A stretch of 64,000 nucleotides of DNA from Pseudomonas frederiksbergensis (GCF_000802155.2 NZ_JQGJ02000004.1:310001-374000); one strand, 5' to 3'. Counted from the stretch's first letter, positions 52,588-62,146 are shown. Notes: generated from the sequence alone by a model not told the origin. A program made the numbers and translations.

Positions 52588-53180
52588 GGTTCTTCCTTAT
52601 TGGTGCCAGATTCGTTCAGTTCACGGGCCAGGCGCCGTTCTTGCGCCTGTTTCTGCAAGATGTAGCGGGCCAACAATTGACGCTGGGCGTCGGTCGGGTG
52701 TTCAAACTCGGTGCCGATGTCGTAGCCGTCACCCTTCGGATCGCAATGGGTGACCCGCGCCCGCAGCAACAGACCGAGGGCCTGGGGCATCAGCACCAGC
52801 TTGATCGACAGATGCGCGCCGACGGCGACGGGGGTGGGGTACTGGAAGTCGATGCCGCCTTCGGAAATGATCACCGGCTGCGGTTCGCCGATTTCGCCGA
52901 GCACCGTCACGGCGATGACCTGGCTGAGCAGGTCGATGCGTTTGTTCATGGCCTTGAGGTACGCCGCGATGCTGCGCTCGCGCTCGCTGATCTGGCGCAA
53001 CAGGTGCTGAGACTCGAATTCGCTCAGGTGCAGTTCGCTGAGCAGATTGAACAATGGGGACTCATCCTGCAACACTTCCTGGCTGGCAGCTTCAGGAATG
53101 GACAGGGGCCGAATATCCAGTGCGATCGTGTCCTCGATACGGTAGTATTCGCGGCGATCTTCTTCATCTAATGTCGACAT
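52584..53180 (-). CDS. PilZ-domain protein
   Basis: Protein of 198 aa starting MSTLDEEDRREYYRIEDTIA. The RREYYR segment is the RxxxR half of the c-di-GMP binding motif; the second half around 125-140 (SEGGIDFQYPTPVAVG) lacks the canonical (D/N)xSxxG, so c-di-GMP affinity is uncertain. A central helical stretch (about 50-100) and a charged C-terminal helix (ARYILQKQAQERRLARELNE) complete it. Upstream gene of a two-gene unit with glpQ; divergent from lolC. Confidence 0.82.
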   Translation of the reverse strand: MSTLDEEDRREYYRIEDTIALDIRPLSIPEAASQEVLQDESPLFNLLSELHLSEFESQHLLRQISERERSIAAYLKAMNKRIDLLSQVIAVTVLGEIGEPQPVIISEGGIDFQYPTPVAVGAHLSIKLVLMPQALGLLLRARVTHCDPKGDGYDIGTEFEHPTDAQRQLLARYILQKQAQERRLARELNESGTNKEEP

Positions 53181-53274
53181 GGCGAACCCATGGTAGCGGC
53201 GGTGGTCTGAGTGTAAAGCTGGTTTGTGACCCCCGCCACAAGGACGTTCCTTTTCCCTCCGAACAAGCCCCGAC

Positions 53275-54525
53275 ATGTTCAGACCTCTCTTCGTATTCAT
53301 CGGCACGCGTTATACCCGTGCAAAGCGTCGCAATCATTTCGTATCGTTCATATCCCTGACGTCCATCATCGGACTGGCCCTTGGCGTGGTCGTGATGATC
53401 GTCGTGCTGTCGGTGATGAACGGCTTCGACCATGAAATGCGCACCCGCGTGCTGGGCATGGTGCCCCACGCGACACTCGAAACCGGCGAAGCCATCAGCG
53501 ATTGGCCGAGCCTGGCCGCCAAGGTCAAGCAGAACCCGCAGGTGCTGGCCGTGGCGCCCTTCACCCAGATGCAGGGGCTGCTGACCAACGACGGCAAGGT
53601 TTCCAAGGTCTTGCTCAATGGCATCGACCCTGGCCTGGAGCGGCAGGTGTCGATCATCGACAACTTCATGAAGCAGGGCAAACTCGACGATCTGGCGCCG
53701 GGCAGCTTCGGCATCGTGATCGGTGACAAGGCTGCGGCGAAGCTCGGCGTGGCCATCGGCGACAAGCTGACGTTCGTCGCGCCGGAAGTCACCGTCACGC
53801 CGGGCGGCATGTTTCCACGCATGAAACGCTTTACCGTGGTCGGCATCTTTCATGTCGGCGCCGGCGAGCTCGATGGCTACCTGGGCGTGACCAATCTTCA
53901 GGATCTCGCCCGCCTGCATCGTTGGAAGCCGGACCAGGTCCAGGGCCTGCGGTTGAAGTTCGATGACCTGTTCCAGGCGCCGCGTGTTGCCTGGAACATT
54001 GCCCAGCAGCTCGGTGAAGACCGTTATTACGCCCGCGACTGGACCCGCACCCACGGTAACCTGTACCAGGCGATCCGCATGGAAAAAGCCATGATCGGCC
54101 TGCTGTTGTTGCTGATCGTTGCCGTTGCGGCGTTCAACATCATTTCCACGCTGGTGATGGTAGTAAACGACAAGAAGGGCGATATCGCCATCCTGCGCAC
54201 GCTTGGCGCCACGCCGGGGCAAATCATGCGCATCTTCATGGTCCAGGGCACGGTCATCGGCGTCATCGGTACGTTCGTCGGGGCCTTGGTCGGGATGTTC
54301 GCCGCGCTGAACGTGAGTGCCGCGATTGCCGGTCTCGAAACCCTGATCGGGCACAAGTTTCTCAACGCCGACGTGTACTTCATCGACTACCTGCCATCGC
54401 AGTTGCAGGCCGACGATGTGTTGATGGTCTGCGGCGCCGCGTTGGTCCTGAGTTTCCTCGCCACCCTGTATCCTGCCTGGCGTGCCGCGCGCACCCAGCC
54501 TGCGGAGGCGTTACGTTATGAGTGA
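53275..54525 (+). CDS. lolC: Lipoprotein-releasing system permease LolC
   Basis: Inner-membrane permease (416 aa) of the LolCDE complex, which extracts outer-membrane lipoproteins and hands them to LolA. One N-terminal helix (about 25-48, [20 protein letters not shown]), a large periplasmic domain (50-265), and three C-terminal helices. The sequence around 295-310 ([17 protein letters not shown]) is the coupling region for LolD. It is about as similar to the downstream permease as to itself in layout, so C/E naming follows gene order. It overlaps lolD by 8 bases. Confidence 0.94.
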   Translation: MFRPLFVFIGTRYTRAKRRNHFVSFISLTSIIGLALGVVVMIVVLSVMNGFDHEMRTRVLGMVPHATLETGEAISDWPSLAAKVKQNPQVLAVAPFTQMQGLLTNDGKVSKVLLNGIDPGLERQVSIIDNFMKQGKLDDLAPGSFGIVIGDKAAAKLGVAIGDKLTFVAPEVTVTPGGMFPRMKRFTVVGIFHVGAGELDGYLGVTNLQDLARLHRWKPDQVQGLRLKFDDLFQAPRVAWNIAQQLGEDRYYARDWTRTHGNLYQAIRMEKAMIGLLLLLIVAVAAFNIISTLVMVVNDKKGDIAILRTLGATPGQIMRIFMVQGTVIGVIGTFVGALVGMFAALNVSAAIAGLETLIGHKFLNADVYFIDYLPSQLQADDVLMVCGAALVLSFLATLYPAWRAARTQPAEALRYE

Positions 54526-55216
54526 GTCGGGCATGAGTGAAAAAGCGATCTTGAGCTGCCGCAACCTGGGCAAATCCTACGAGGAAGGTCCGGAGTCGGT
54601 GGTGGTGTTGTCGGGCCTGCAACTGGAGCTGCACCCTGGCGAGCGCGTGGCGATTGTCGGCACCTCCGGGTCGGGCAAAAGTACCTTGCTCAACCTGCTG
54701 GGCGGCCTGGATACGCCGACCGCCGGCAGTGTCTGGCTGGCCGGCGAAGAACTGTCGGCGCTGAACGAGAAGGCCCGTGGCCTGCTGCGTAACCGTTCCC
54801 TGGGTTTCGTCTACCAGTTCCATCATCTGCTGCCCGAATTCACGGCGCTGGAGAACGTCTGCATGCCGCTGTTGATCGGCCGCACGGCGATTCCCGAGGC
54901 TCGTCAGCGCGCCACTGCACTGTTGGAGCGGGTAGGGCTGGGCCATCGCCTGGAACACAAGCCAGCCGAGCTGTCCGGTGGCGAGCGCCAGCGCGTGGCG
55001 ATTGCCCGCGCCCTGGTCAACAAGCCCGGCCTGGTGATGCTCGACGAGCCGACCGGCAACCTCGATTCCCATACCGCCCAAGGTATCCAGGACTTGATGC
55101 TGGAGCTCAGCACCTCGATGCGCACGGCGTTCCTGGTGGTGACCCACGATATGAACCTGGCCCGCCAGATGGACCGTGTCCTGCATTTGCAGGAAGGTTG
55201 CCTGACGCCTATCTGA
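54518..55216 (+). CDS. lolD: Lipoprotein-releasing system ATP-binding protein LolD
   Basis: ATPase (232 aa) of LolCDE. Walker [19 protein letters not shown], LolD-type Q-loop region [20 protein letters not shown], signature LSGGERQR, Walker [13 protein letters not shown] and H-loop VVTHD. ATG 54518 overlaps the lolC stop by 8 bases and has CGGAGG 9 bases upstream. An ATG at 54533 is also in frame. A hairpin separates it from lolE. Confidence 0.95.
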   Translation: MSESGMSEKAILSCRNLGKSYEEGPESVVVLSGLQLELHPGERVAIVGTSGSGKSTLLNLLGGLDTPTAGSVWLAGEELSALNEKARGLLRNRSLGFVYQFHHLLPEFTALENVCMPLLIGRTAIPEARQRATALLERVGLGHRLEHKPAELSGGERQRVAIARALVNKPGLVMLDEPTGNLDSHTAQGIQDLMLELSTSMRTAFLVVTHDMNLARQMDRVLHLQEGCLTPI

Positions 55217-55225
55217 TCGACCGAA

Positions 55226-55256
55226 ACCCGGTGCTTGCCGCAAGCGCCGGGTCTTT
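55226..55256 (+). terminator. Terminator-like hairpin between lolD and lolE
   Basis: ACCCGGTGCTTG (55226-55237) and CAAGCGCCGGGT (55241-55252) pair over 12 bases (one G-T) with a CCG loop, followed by CTTTTATTTT. It lies inside the lolCDE cluster, so it may attenuate lolE. Confidence 0.7.
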
Positions 55257-55279
55257 TATTTTCATACGGTGCCCAGCGA

Positions 55280-56524
55280 ATGTTCAGACCGTTATCGATT
55301 TTCATCGGCACGCGCTATACCCGCGCCAAGCGTCGCAATCGCTTCGTGTCGTTCATTTCCATGACCTCGATGATCGGCCTCGCCCTTGGCGTATTGGCGA
55401 TGATCGTCGTGCTGTCGGTGATGAACGGCTTTCAGCGCGAAATGAGCTCGCGCATCCTTGGCATGGTTCCGCATGCCACGATCGTTGGCGTAAACCCGAT
55501 CGACGATTGGCAACCAGTGGCCGCCGCCGCGCTGAAGAACCCCGAAGTCACCGCCGCCGTTCCGTTCACGGAAATGGAAGGCATGCTCAGCCATAAAGGT
55601 TCGATGCAGCCGATCCAGATCAGCGGTGTCGACCCGGCCCAGGAAGGCAAGGTGTCCATCGTTGCCCAGCACATTGTCCAGGGGCGCCTCGATGCCCTGA
55701 AGCCGGGTGAATTTGGCGTGGTGATCGGTGAAATCACGGCCCGGCGGTTCCGCCTGAATGTCGGCGACAAGCTCACCTTGATCGTGCCGGAAGTCAGCAC
55801 CGCCCCCGGTGGCATCACGCCACGGATGCAGCGTTTGAACGTGGTTGGTGTGTTCAAGGTCGGTGCGGAGCTGGACGGTTCCATGGCGCTGATTCACTTG
55901 GCCGACGCCGCGCAGATGCAGCACTGGCAGCCGAACCAGGTGCAAAGCGTGCGCCTGGCGGTGAAGGATCTGTACGCGGCGCCGAAAGTCTCCAGCGACA
56001 TCGCCACCGGTCTTGGCGCAAGCTTCAAGTCGGACGACTGGACTCACACCCAGGGCAGCCTGTTCAGCGCCATGAAAATGGAAAAGACCATGATTGGCTT
56101 GCTGCTGCTGATGATTGTCGCGGTGGCGGCGTTCAACATCATCGCGACGCTGATCATGGTAGTGAACGATAAAGGCGCGGACATCGCGATCCTGCGCACC
56201 ATCGGCGCCACGCCGCGGCAGATCATGGCGATCTTCATGGTCCAAGGCACCGTGATCGGCGTTGTCGGCACGTTGATCGGTGGTGTGCTGGGAGTGATCG
56301 CGGCGCTGAACGTCAGTGAGTTGGTGGGCTGGCTGGAAAGGGTCAGCGGCCAGCATATCTTCAGTTCCGACGTGTATTTCGTCAGCAACCTGCCGTCCGA
56401 GCTTCAGCGTGGCGACGTGGTGCTGATCTGTTCTGCCGGGTTCATCCTCAGCTTCCTTGCCACCGTATACCCGGCCTGGCGCGCGGCGAAGATCGAACCG
56501 GCGCAGGCGTTGCGGTATTCCTGA
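55280..56524 (+). CDS. lolE: Lipoprotein-releasing system permease LolE
   Basis: Second permease of LolCDE (414 aa), clearly paralogous to LolC: both start [18 protein letters not shown] and share the FISMTSMIGLALGV helix, a periplasmic domain and three C-terminal helices with GADIAILRTIGATPRQIM. The two form the heterodimeric membrane channel. ATG 55280 is chosen by alignment with LolC; the ribosome site is weak. A 63-base gap with a hairpin separates it from lolD. Confidence 0.93.
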   Translation: MFRPLSIFIGTRYTRAKRRNRFVSFISMTSMIGLALGVLAMIVVLSVMNGFQREMSSRILGMVPHATIVGVNPIDDWQPVAAAALKNPEVTAAVPFTEMEGMLSHKGSMQPIQISGVDPAQEGKVSIVAQHIVQGRLDALKPGEFGVVIGEITARRFRLNVGDKLTLIVPEVSTAPGGITPRMQRLNVVGVFKVGAELDGSMALIHLADAAQMQHWQPNQVQSVRLAVKDLYAAPKVSSDIATGLGASFKSDDWTHTQGSLFSAMKMEKTMIGLLLLMIVAVAAFNIIATLIMVVNDKGADIAILRTIGATPRQIMAIFMVQGTVIGVVGTLIGGVLGVIAALNVSELVGWLERVSGQHIFSSDVYFVSNLPSELQRGDVVLICSAGFILSFLATVYPAWRAAKIEPAQALRYS

Positions 56525-56550
56525 TACCTGGGGACGACTTCAAGACTCTT

Positions 56551-56576
56551 GTGGCGAGGGATAAATCCCTTGCCAC
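56551..56576. repeat. REP-like palindrome between lolE and the sensor kinase gene
   Basis: GTGGCGAGGGA (56551-56561) and TCCCTTGCCAC (56566-56576) with a TAAA loop, one G-T pair. Shares the GTGGCGAGGGA core of the other REPs; it may also help end both convergent transcripts. Confidence 0.7.
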
Positions 56577-56594
56577 GGGGGGAGGGCGCCGGGC

Positions 56595-57944
56595 TCAATC
56601 CCCCTTTGGCAATTCGATCAGAAACCGCGTCCAGCCATCGGCCGATTCGCAGCGGATTTCCCCACCGTGGGCACGGACGATCGAGCGAGTAATGGCGAGC
56701 CCCAATCCAGCATGTTCGCTGCTGCCTTCCTGGCGGGCCGGGTCGGTGCGGTAAAAGCGGTCGAACAGGCGCGGCAGCAGGTCAGCCGGAATCCCCTCGC
56801 CACTGTTTTCCACAACCACACTCACTCCTTGAGCCTCATCGACAATTCGTACGCGCACTTCGCCGTCAGCCGGGGTGAAGCGCAGGGCATTGTCCAGCAG
56901 GTTGGAAAGGGCCCGGCGCAGCATGTTGCGGTCACCCTCGATCAGGCTCTCCCCGTCGCGACCCAGGCGTACGTTGGCGTCCTCGGCCAGGGGCCCGAAG
57001 AAGTCCAGCAACAGGTCCACTTCCTCGGCCAGTTGCAGCGGTTCGCGGTGCAGCGCCAACAATCCATGGTCGGCCTTGGCCAGGTAGAGCATGTCGTTGA
57101 CCAGTTGCGCCATCCATTGCAGCTCTTCCAGATTGCTGTGCAGGGCTTCGCGATAGTCCTCCAGCGAGCGCTCGCGGGTGAGGGTGACTTGGGTGTGGGT
57201 CAGCAGGTTCGACAGCGGTGTGCGCAATTCGTGGGCGATGTCGGCGGAGAACGCGGAGAGCCGCTGAAACGCATCGTCGAGGCGTCCGAGCATGTCATTG
57301 ATGCTGTGGGCCAATTCCGCCAGTTCGGCGGGCATATGCTCTTCCGGCAGACGGGAATTGAGGGAGCGGGCCGAGACGCTACCGGCGATGGCGCCCATGC
57401 GCCGCAAGGGACGCAAGCCCCGCCGGGCTGCCCAAGCGCCGAGCAGGGCGGTGGCCAGTGCCGAGAGGCCGACGGTCAGCCAGATCAGGCGTTGCATGCG
57501 CTGCAGGAAATGCTGGTGATGGGTGATGTCCAGCAACAGCGTCAGTTGGGCCGAATCCGGACGGCCGGGGTACAGCGGTGCGCTCAGTGTCCGGTAGTTG
57601 TTATCGGCATCGTCGAGCGTAGACAATCCGGTGCGTTCAGGCACTTGGGGCGGGATCCGAATCGAACCATGCCAGCGCTCGCCATCGGCGTCCTTGATGC
57701 GCAAGGCAAGGTCCGCCCGTCGACTCAGCTCTTCCTCGAGGCGAACTTGCGGATCATGGCCGTGAGCGTCTTGCAGGGCGCGACGTACGCCGAGCAATTG
57801 TGTTTCGAGCAGTTGCTGGTCCAGTTCGACGAAGTGTGCCTCGCTGCCTCGGCTGAACAGCACCCCGGCGAACAACGACACAATGGCGGTGCAGGCGGCG
57901 AACAGCAGCGCCAAGCGGTTGCTCAACGACCACCGACGGCTCAC
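56595..57944 (-). CDS. Heavy-metal-type sensor histidine kinase
   Basis: Membrane kinase of 449 aa of the CusS/CopS/IrlS group. Two membrane helices (about 10-30 and 153-172) bracket a periplasmic sensor domain; then HAMP, dimerisation domain with phospho-acceptor H238 ([13 protein letters not shown]), N-box [11 protein letters not shown] and G-box [16 protein letters not shown]. It is translationally coupled to the response regulator by a 4-base overlap. The divergent cupredoxin and the CusR-like box suggest copper as the signal, but no sensing residues are proven. Confidence 0.9.
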   Translation of the reverse strand: MSRRWSLSNRLALLFAACTAIVSLFAGVLFSRGSEAHFVELDQQLLETQLLGVRRALQDAHGHDPQVRLEEELSRRADLALRIKDADGERWHGSIRIPPQVPERTGLSTLDDADNNYRTLSAPLYPGRPDSAQLTLLLDITHHQHFLQRMQRLIWLTVGLSALATALLGAWAARRGLRPLRRMGAIAGSVSARSLNSRLPEEHMPAELAELAHSINDMLGRLDDAFQRLSAFSADIAHELRTPLSNLLTHTQVTLTRERSLEDYREALHSNLEELQWMAQLVNDMLYLAKADHGLLALHREPLQLAEEVDLLLDFFGPLAEDANVRLGRDGESLIEGDRNMLRRALSNLLDNALRFTPADGEVRVRIVDEAQGVSVVVENSGEGIPADLLPRLFDRFYRTDPARQEGSSEHAGLGLAITRSIVRAHGGEIRCESADGWTRFLIELPKGD

Positions 57945-58621
57945 AGGCTGCGCTCTTCGAGCACATAGCCCATGCCGCGCACGGTGTGGATCAGCTTGTT
58001 GGGAAAGTCATCATCGATCTTGATCCGCAGGCGCCGGATCGCGACTTCGATAACATTGGTGTCGCTGTCGAAATTCATGTCCCAGACTTGCGAGGCAATC
58101 AGCGACTTTGGCAGCACCTCGCCCTGGCGCCGCAGTAGCATTTCCAGCAAGGCGAACTCCTTTGCTGTCAAATCGATGCGCCGGCCGCTGCGTTCCACGC
58201 GACGGCGGATTAGGTCCAGGCGCAGGTCCGCCAGTTGCAGGCTGGTTTCCTGGGTCGCCGAGCTGCCTCGGCGCAACAGGCTGCGCACCCGGGCCAGCAA
58301 CTCGGAAAAGGCGAAGGGCTTGACCAGGTAATCATCGGCGCCCAGTTCCAGGCCATGGACGCGATCCTGTACGGCATCGCGCGCCGTCAGGAACAGTACG
58401 GGCGTGTCCAGGCCGGCCCCGCGTACGGCTTGCAGAATCTGCCAGCCATCGCGACCCGGCAACATCACATCGAGAATCAGCAGCGCGTATTCGCCGCCCA
58501 GGGCCAGTTGCTGGCCAGTGATGCCGTCCGCCACCAGGTCGGCGTTGAACCCGGCCTCGCTCAAGCCTTGGCGCAGATATTGGCCGGTTTTCAGTTGGTC
58601 TTCGACGATCAGCAGTTTCAT
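57941..58621 (-). CDS. Heavy-metal-type OmpR-family response regulator
   Basis: Regulator of 226 aa close to CusR/CopR/IrlR. Receiver domain with phospho-acceptor D51 ([13 protein letters not shown]), Thr in LTARDA and Lys in LVKPFAF; winged-helix output domain (about 130-226) ending [20 protein letters not shown], then MGYVLEER. The start MKLLIVEDQ at 58621 is the standard one. It is transcribed away from a secreted cupredoxin, with a CusR-like palindrome in between, making copper control of that promoter likely. Confidence 0.92.
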   Translation of the reverse strand: MKLLIVEDQLKTGQYLRQGLSEAGFNADLVADGITGQQLALGGEYALLILDVMLPGRDGWQILQAVRGAGLDTPVLFLTARDAVQDRVHGLELGADDYLVKPFAFSELLARVRSLLRRGSSATQETSLQLADLRLDLIRRRVERSGRRIDLTAKEFALLEMLLRRQGEVLPKSLIASQVWDMNFDSDTNVIEVAIRRLRIKIDDDFPNKLIHTVRGMGYVLEERSL

Positions 58622-58686
58622 GGGCGGCTCAATGCAGGATTGGAACGAGGGCGTTATACCGTGGCGGGCGGGTTCGCGGCACAACC

Positions 58687-58701
58687 TGACAAAGTTGTAA
58701 T
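58687..58701. promoter_or_regulatory. CusR/CopR-like operator
   Basis: TGACAAAGTTGTAAT matches the core of the E. coli CusR box (TGACAA-N2-TTGTCAT) at all but one position. It lies midway between the divergent response regulator and cupredoxin genes. Confidence 0.6.
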
Positions 58702-58773
58702 CAAGCGGTAAGCCGATTGGCAGGCCTGTGACGATAGAGTTTCCCGCACGCTGAATCTGACTGGAGTATGGAC

Positions 58774-59295
58774 ATGTTGATGGGAAAACGCTTGATCCTG
58801 ACCGTTTGCGCACTGGCCCTCAGTACCCCGTCGTGGGCATCGCCGGGCCATTTCGATTTCGGCCAGCCTGCGCCAGCGGCCAAGGCCGGTCGCAGCATTG
58901 ATGTGGTGATGGGCGACATGACGTTCGATCCCGGTGCGCTGGATCTCAAGGCCGGCGAGACGGTTCGGTTCGTGCTGGTCAATAAAGGCCACCTGCTTCA
59001 CGAGTTCAACCTGGGCAACGCTGCAATGCATGTTGAACACCAACAGCAAATGCTCAAGATGCAGCAAAGCGGCCAGTTGACGCCGACCGCGATGAAGCCG
59101 GGAATGGACCATGCCGCCATGGGCCACGGCAACGCCAGCATGCGCCACGATGACCCCAACAGCGTGCTGGTGGAACCGGGCAAGACCGCCGAACTGACCT
59201 GGACCTTCAGCAAGGCCACTCGCCTGGAGTTCGCCTGCAATGTTCCGGGACATTACCAGGCCGGCATGAAGGGCGACCTGACAGTCAGTCAGTAA
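58774..59295 (+). CDS. Secreted cupredoxin (plastocyanin/azurin-like)
   Basis: Periplasmic blue-copper-type protein of 173 aa. Signal peptide [20 protein letters not shown] with a cut near SWA-SPGHF. The cupredoxin fold supplies likely type-1 copper ligands: His in HLLHEFNL and Cys, His and Met in [11 protein letters not shown]. An inserted loop (about 90-130) is rich in Met and His ([29 protein letters not shown]), suggesting an extra low-affinity copper site. The second ATG (58774) is chosen because GGAG lies 7 bases before it; the ATG at 58768 is too close. Confidence 0.88.
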   Translation: MLMGKRLILTVCALALSTPSWASPGHFDFGQPAPAAKAGRSIDVVMGDMTFDPGALDLKAGETVRFVLVNKGHLLHEFNLGNAAMHVEHQQQMLKMQQSGQLTPTAMKPGMDHAAMGHGNASMRHDDPNSVLVEPGKTAELTWTFSKATRLEFACNVPGHYQAGMKGDLTVSQ

Positions 59296-59356
59296 GCACT
59301 CAAAGGCTGCGGCAAAGGCTGATAGAATCCGCTGATTCTTCAGTCAGGTTTCCGTC

Positions 59357-60187
59357 ATGCATCCCGCAGCCGAACATTCGCCGCTGGGCAAATCCAGCGA
59401 ATACATCGCCACGTACACGCCGTCACTGCTGTTCCCGATTCCGCGCACTGCGAAATGGGCGGAACTGGGCCTGACAGCCGAGACCCTGCCGTACACAGGC
59501 GTGGATTTCTGGAACTGTTTCGAATTGTCCTGGCTCTTGCCCTCGGGTAAGCCAGTGGTGGCCATCGGTGAGTTCGCCATACCGGCGGATTCGCCGAACA
59601 TCATCGAGTCCAAATCCTTCAAGCTGTACCTGAACTCGTTGAACCAGACCCCGTTCGCCGATACCGCGAGCCTGGAAGCGACCTTGCGCGAGGATCTTTC
59701 GGCGGCGGCCGGCAAGCCTGTGGGCGTACGGATCCGCAGTCTCAAGGACGTGGAAAACGAAGGCATCGTGGCGTTGCCCGGTGCATGCATCGACGAGTTG
59801 GATGTCAGCGTCGATTCCTACGAGCATCCGCGCCCGGAACTGCTGCGTTGCGATGATTCGCGCATCGTCGAGGAAAGCCTGCACAGCCATTTGCTCAAAT
59901 CCAACTGCCCGGTGACGAGCCAGCCGGATTGGGGCAGCGTGGCGGTGGAGTACCGTGGCGCGGCGCTGGATCACGCCAGCCTGCTGGCTTACATCGTCAG
60001 CTTCCGCCAGCATTCGGATTTCCATGAGCAGTGCGTCGAGCGGATCTTCCTGGACCTGCAGCGCTTGCTCAAGCCGCAGAAGCTGACGGTTTATGCGCGG
60101 TATGTGCGGCGGGGTGGGCTGGATATCAATCCGTATCGCAGCACTGAAGAGGTGCAGTTGCCGAACCATCGACTCGTCCGCCAATAA
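59357..60187 (+). CDS. queF: NADPH-dependent 7-cyano-7-deazaguanine reductase
   Basis: Reduces preQ0 to preQ1 in queuosine biosynthesis. It is the long, bimodular QueF (276 aa, tandem T-fold). The QueF signature [17 protein letters not shown] (84-100) binds NADPH, and the catalytic pair is Cys184 (SNCPVTSQ) and Asp191 (DWGS). Conserved [15 protein letters not shown] closes the protein. The gene stands alone, ahead of a bidirectional terminator. Confidence 0.95.
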   Translation: MHPAAEHSPLGKSSEYIATYTPSLLFPIPRTAKWAELGLTAETLPYTGVDFWNCFELSWLLPSGKPVVAIGEFAIPADSPNIIESKSFKLYLNSLNQTPFADTASLEATLREDLSAAAGKPVGVRIRSLKDVENEGIVALPGACIDELDVSVDSYEHPRPELLRCDDSRIVEESLHSHLLKSNCPVTSQPDWGSVAVEYRGAALDHASLLAYIVSFRQHSDFHEQCVERIFLDLQRLLKPQKLTVYARYVRRGGLDINPYRSTEEVQLPNHRLVRQ

Positions 60188-60212
60188 AACCTTTGCTGGA
60201 GGCATAGACTAA

Positions 60213-60240
60213 AAAGCCCTGCTGGCGATAGCAGGGCTTT
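60213..60240. terminator. Bidirectional terminator between queF and the DUF4404 gene
   Basis: AAAGCCCTGCT (60213-60223) and AGCAGGGCTTT (60230-60240) form an 11-base stem with a 6-base loop and A/T tracts on both sides. Confidence 0.9.
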
Positions 60241-60255
60241 TGGCGTTTAAAGGGC

Positions 60256-60525
60256 TTAGATCCCCATGCTGCCCAAGGTATTGACGATATTGCGCAGCGT
60301 TCCGGCGATGGTTGGATGGTCCACTTCAAAACGCTCTACGGCCAGGTTCACGCCGTCGACCAGGTTGTTGTCCTGAAGCCGGTTCTCCAGTTGGATTTTT
60401 GCGTCGATCTGCTCCATCAATTGCTTCAGATTTTCGCGCTCTGGTTCAGACAGCGGCGGGTTCTGTTCCAATTGCTCGCGCAAGGTATCGAGTTGGGCTT
60501 GCAATTCTTCGCGGCGGGCAGGCAT
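60256..60525 (-). CDS. DUF4404 family protein
   Basis: Small cytoplasmic protein of 89 aa starting MPARREELQAQLDTLREQLE, strongly helical and likely coiled-coil over the first 60 residues, then AVERFEVDHPTIAGTLRNIV. This pattern is that of DUF4404, of unknown function. GGGAG lies 6 bases before ATG 60525; the upstream ATG at 60558 lacks one. A terminator follows. Confidence 0.85.
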   Translation of the reverse strand: MPARREELQAQLDTLREQLEQNPPLSEPERENLKQLMEQIDAKIQLENRLQDNNLVDGVNLAVERFEVDHPTIAGTLRNIVNTLGSMGI

Positions 60526-60634
60526 TGGCGTACTCCCTTTATTGATAGGCACTGCCATGGACCGCGACGCTGCGTCAAAAGTCCATGGCCTGCCTTAAGA
60601 GTAATCCACACTTGCGCGCCCTGCATGATCCCGG

Positions 60635-61255
60635 TCAGGGCTTCTCGCCTTTTTGCCTGCGCAGGCTGATGTCGGCCAGGCAGGTGTCCAGTTCGCCCAA
60701 GTGATCGATCACCGAATGCACGCCTAGGCTGAACAACTGAACGGTGGCCTTGGCCCGTTTGACCTCCCGTTCCTGTTGGCTCAGGGCCTGCCAATCGGCA
60801 GGGGACAGGCCGCACAACGAGCCGCAGGACGCCAGGCCGATGGTCCACAATCCGGCGTTGAGCCCCGACTGCAACAGCTTGGGTTCGCCACTCACCAACA
60901 CGCAACCTTCCAGTTGTTGGACGTTCAGCGCCATGAGCGCTTGCCAACAGGCATGCGGGGCGGGCCACGGTTGATTTGTTGCAGGAAGTTGCGGCGCCTT
61001 GATGGACGCCGGCAACGAAACCGCCAAGCCATGGCTGACGGCGGGAGGCAACTCATCGAGCCAGGCGCAGGGGATGTCCAGGTGCTGCAAACGTTGCAGG
61101 CTTTCCAGTGCGCCGGGTGTCGGATGGGCGTGATCCGCAGGCTTTGCCCCTGGCTGGCGTACACGCGCGCCGAAATCCACCAGGCATCCGCTCAGGCCAA
61201 ACAGAACTGCGGTAAGGCTGGGAGCGGGGAGGGGCAGGGCTTCGGCGCGCGGCAT
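60635..61255 (-). CDS. Degenerate HAD-fold protein (phosphonatase-like)
   Basis: Protein of 206 aa. Residues 15-29 (LTAVLFGLSGCLVDF) align with the HAD motif I of phosphonoacetaldehyde hydrolases (VVFDxAGTxVDFG), but the nucleophile Asp is replaced by Gly20 and the Thr by Cys24. A second segment (VSGEPKLLQSGLNAGLWTIG, about 122-141) resembles motif III of the same family, where the layout VGDTxxDIxxGxNAG is usual. Catalysis by the HAD mechanism is therefore unlikely; a binding or regulatory role is possible. AAGGA precedes the ATG. Confidence 0.75.
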   Translation of the reverse strand: MPRAEALPLPAPSLTAVLFGLSGCLVDFGARVRQPGAKPADHAHPTPGALESLQRLQHLDIPCAWLDELPPAVSHGLAVSLPASIKAPQLPATNQPWPAPHACWQALMALNVQQLEGCVLVSGEPKLLQSGLNAGLWTIGLASCGSLCGLSPADWQALSQQEREVKRAKATVQLFSLGVHSVIDHLGELDTCLADISLRRQKGEKP

Positions 61256-61456
61256 GGGAACGTCCTTGAAATACCCAGCAGCGTAGCGAGCCCCGATGAC
61301 AGTCCGGTGACAGTGAAATGAAGCCGGCGATCTGTGGAATGTTCCTACGGCGAGCTTCTCTTTCAATGCTGCCTAACGATGTTTTACGACTTATACTAGC
61401 GGCCTTACCGCCTGGGCTCGGCGCCCTTGCCTGAATAATCCAAGGAGTTTTTCCGT

Positions 61457-62146
61457 ATGCGCTGGAGCCATCTTCTCGCTCAGCTGTGTCTATCTGCCAG
61501 CGTCCTGCTGGTACCGTTTGCTGCCCAGGCCGCCACGGAAGATGATCCATGGGAAAGCATCAACCGTCCGATCTTCACCTTCAACGACACCATCGATACC
61601 TATGCGCTCAAGCCGCTGGCCCAGGGCTACCAGTACGTGACGCCGCAGTTCCTCGAGGACGGCATCCACAATATGTTCCGCAACATCGGCGATGTCGGCA
61701 ACCTGGCCAACGACGTGCTGCAAGCCAAGCCGGCCGCTGCCGGAGTCGACACGGCCCGATTGATTTTCAACACCACGTTCGGTCTCCTCGGGTTCTTCGA
61801 CGTGGGCACCAAGATGGGGCTGCAGCGTAACGACGAGGACTTCGGCCAGACACTCGGGTACTGGGGACTGGGCAGCGGGCCGTACTTGATGCTGCCGTTG
61901 CTGGGGCCGAGCACCCTGCGTGATGCACCGGCCAAGCTGGTCGACAGTTATGCCACGCCTTATCCTTATATCGACAATGTCTCGGTCCGCAATTCGATCT
62001 GGGGCCTTAACATCGTCGACACCCGTGCCAGCCTGCTCTCGGCCGAGAAGCTGGTCAGCGGCGACAAATATGTGTTTATCCGCAATGCCTTCCTGCAAAA
62101 CCGTGAGTTCAAGGTCAAGGATGGTCAGGTCGAAGACGATTTTTGA
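61457..62146 (+). CDS. mlaA: Phospholipid-retrograde transport protein MlaA (VacJ)
   Basis: Outer-membrane component (229 aa) that removes surface phospholipids and passes them to MlaC, preserving outer-membrane asymmetry. Family segments: DPWESINRPIFTFNDTIDTY, NMFRNIGDVGNLANDVLQ, RLIFNTTFGLLGFFD, the DFGQTLGYWGLGSGPYLMLP loop and a C-terminal helix. The signal peptide ends in FAAQA-ATEDD and has no lipobox cysteine, unlike the E. coli lipoprotein. CAAGGAG precedes the ATG. The other mla genes are not nearby, which is usual for mlaA. Confidence 0.93.
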   Translation: MRWSHLLAQLCLSASVLLVPFAAQAATEDDPWESINRPIFTFNDTIDTYALKPLAQGYQYVTPQFLEDGIHNMFRNIGDVGNLANDVLQAKPAAAGVDTARLIFNTTFGLLGFFDVGTKMGLQRNDEDFGQTLGYWGLGSGPYLMLPLLGPSTLRDAPAKLVDSYATPYPYIDNVSVRNSIWGLNIVDTRASLLSAEKLVSGDKYVFIRNAFLQNREFKVKDGQVEDDF

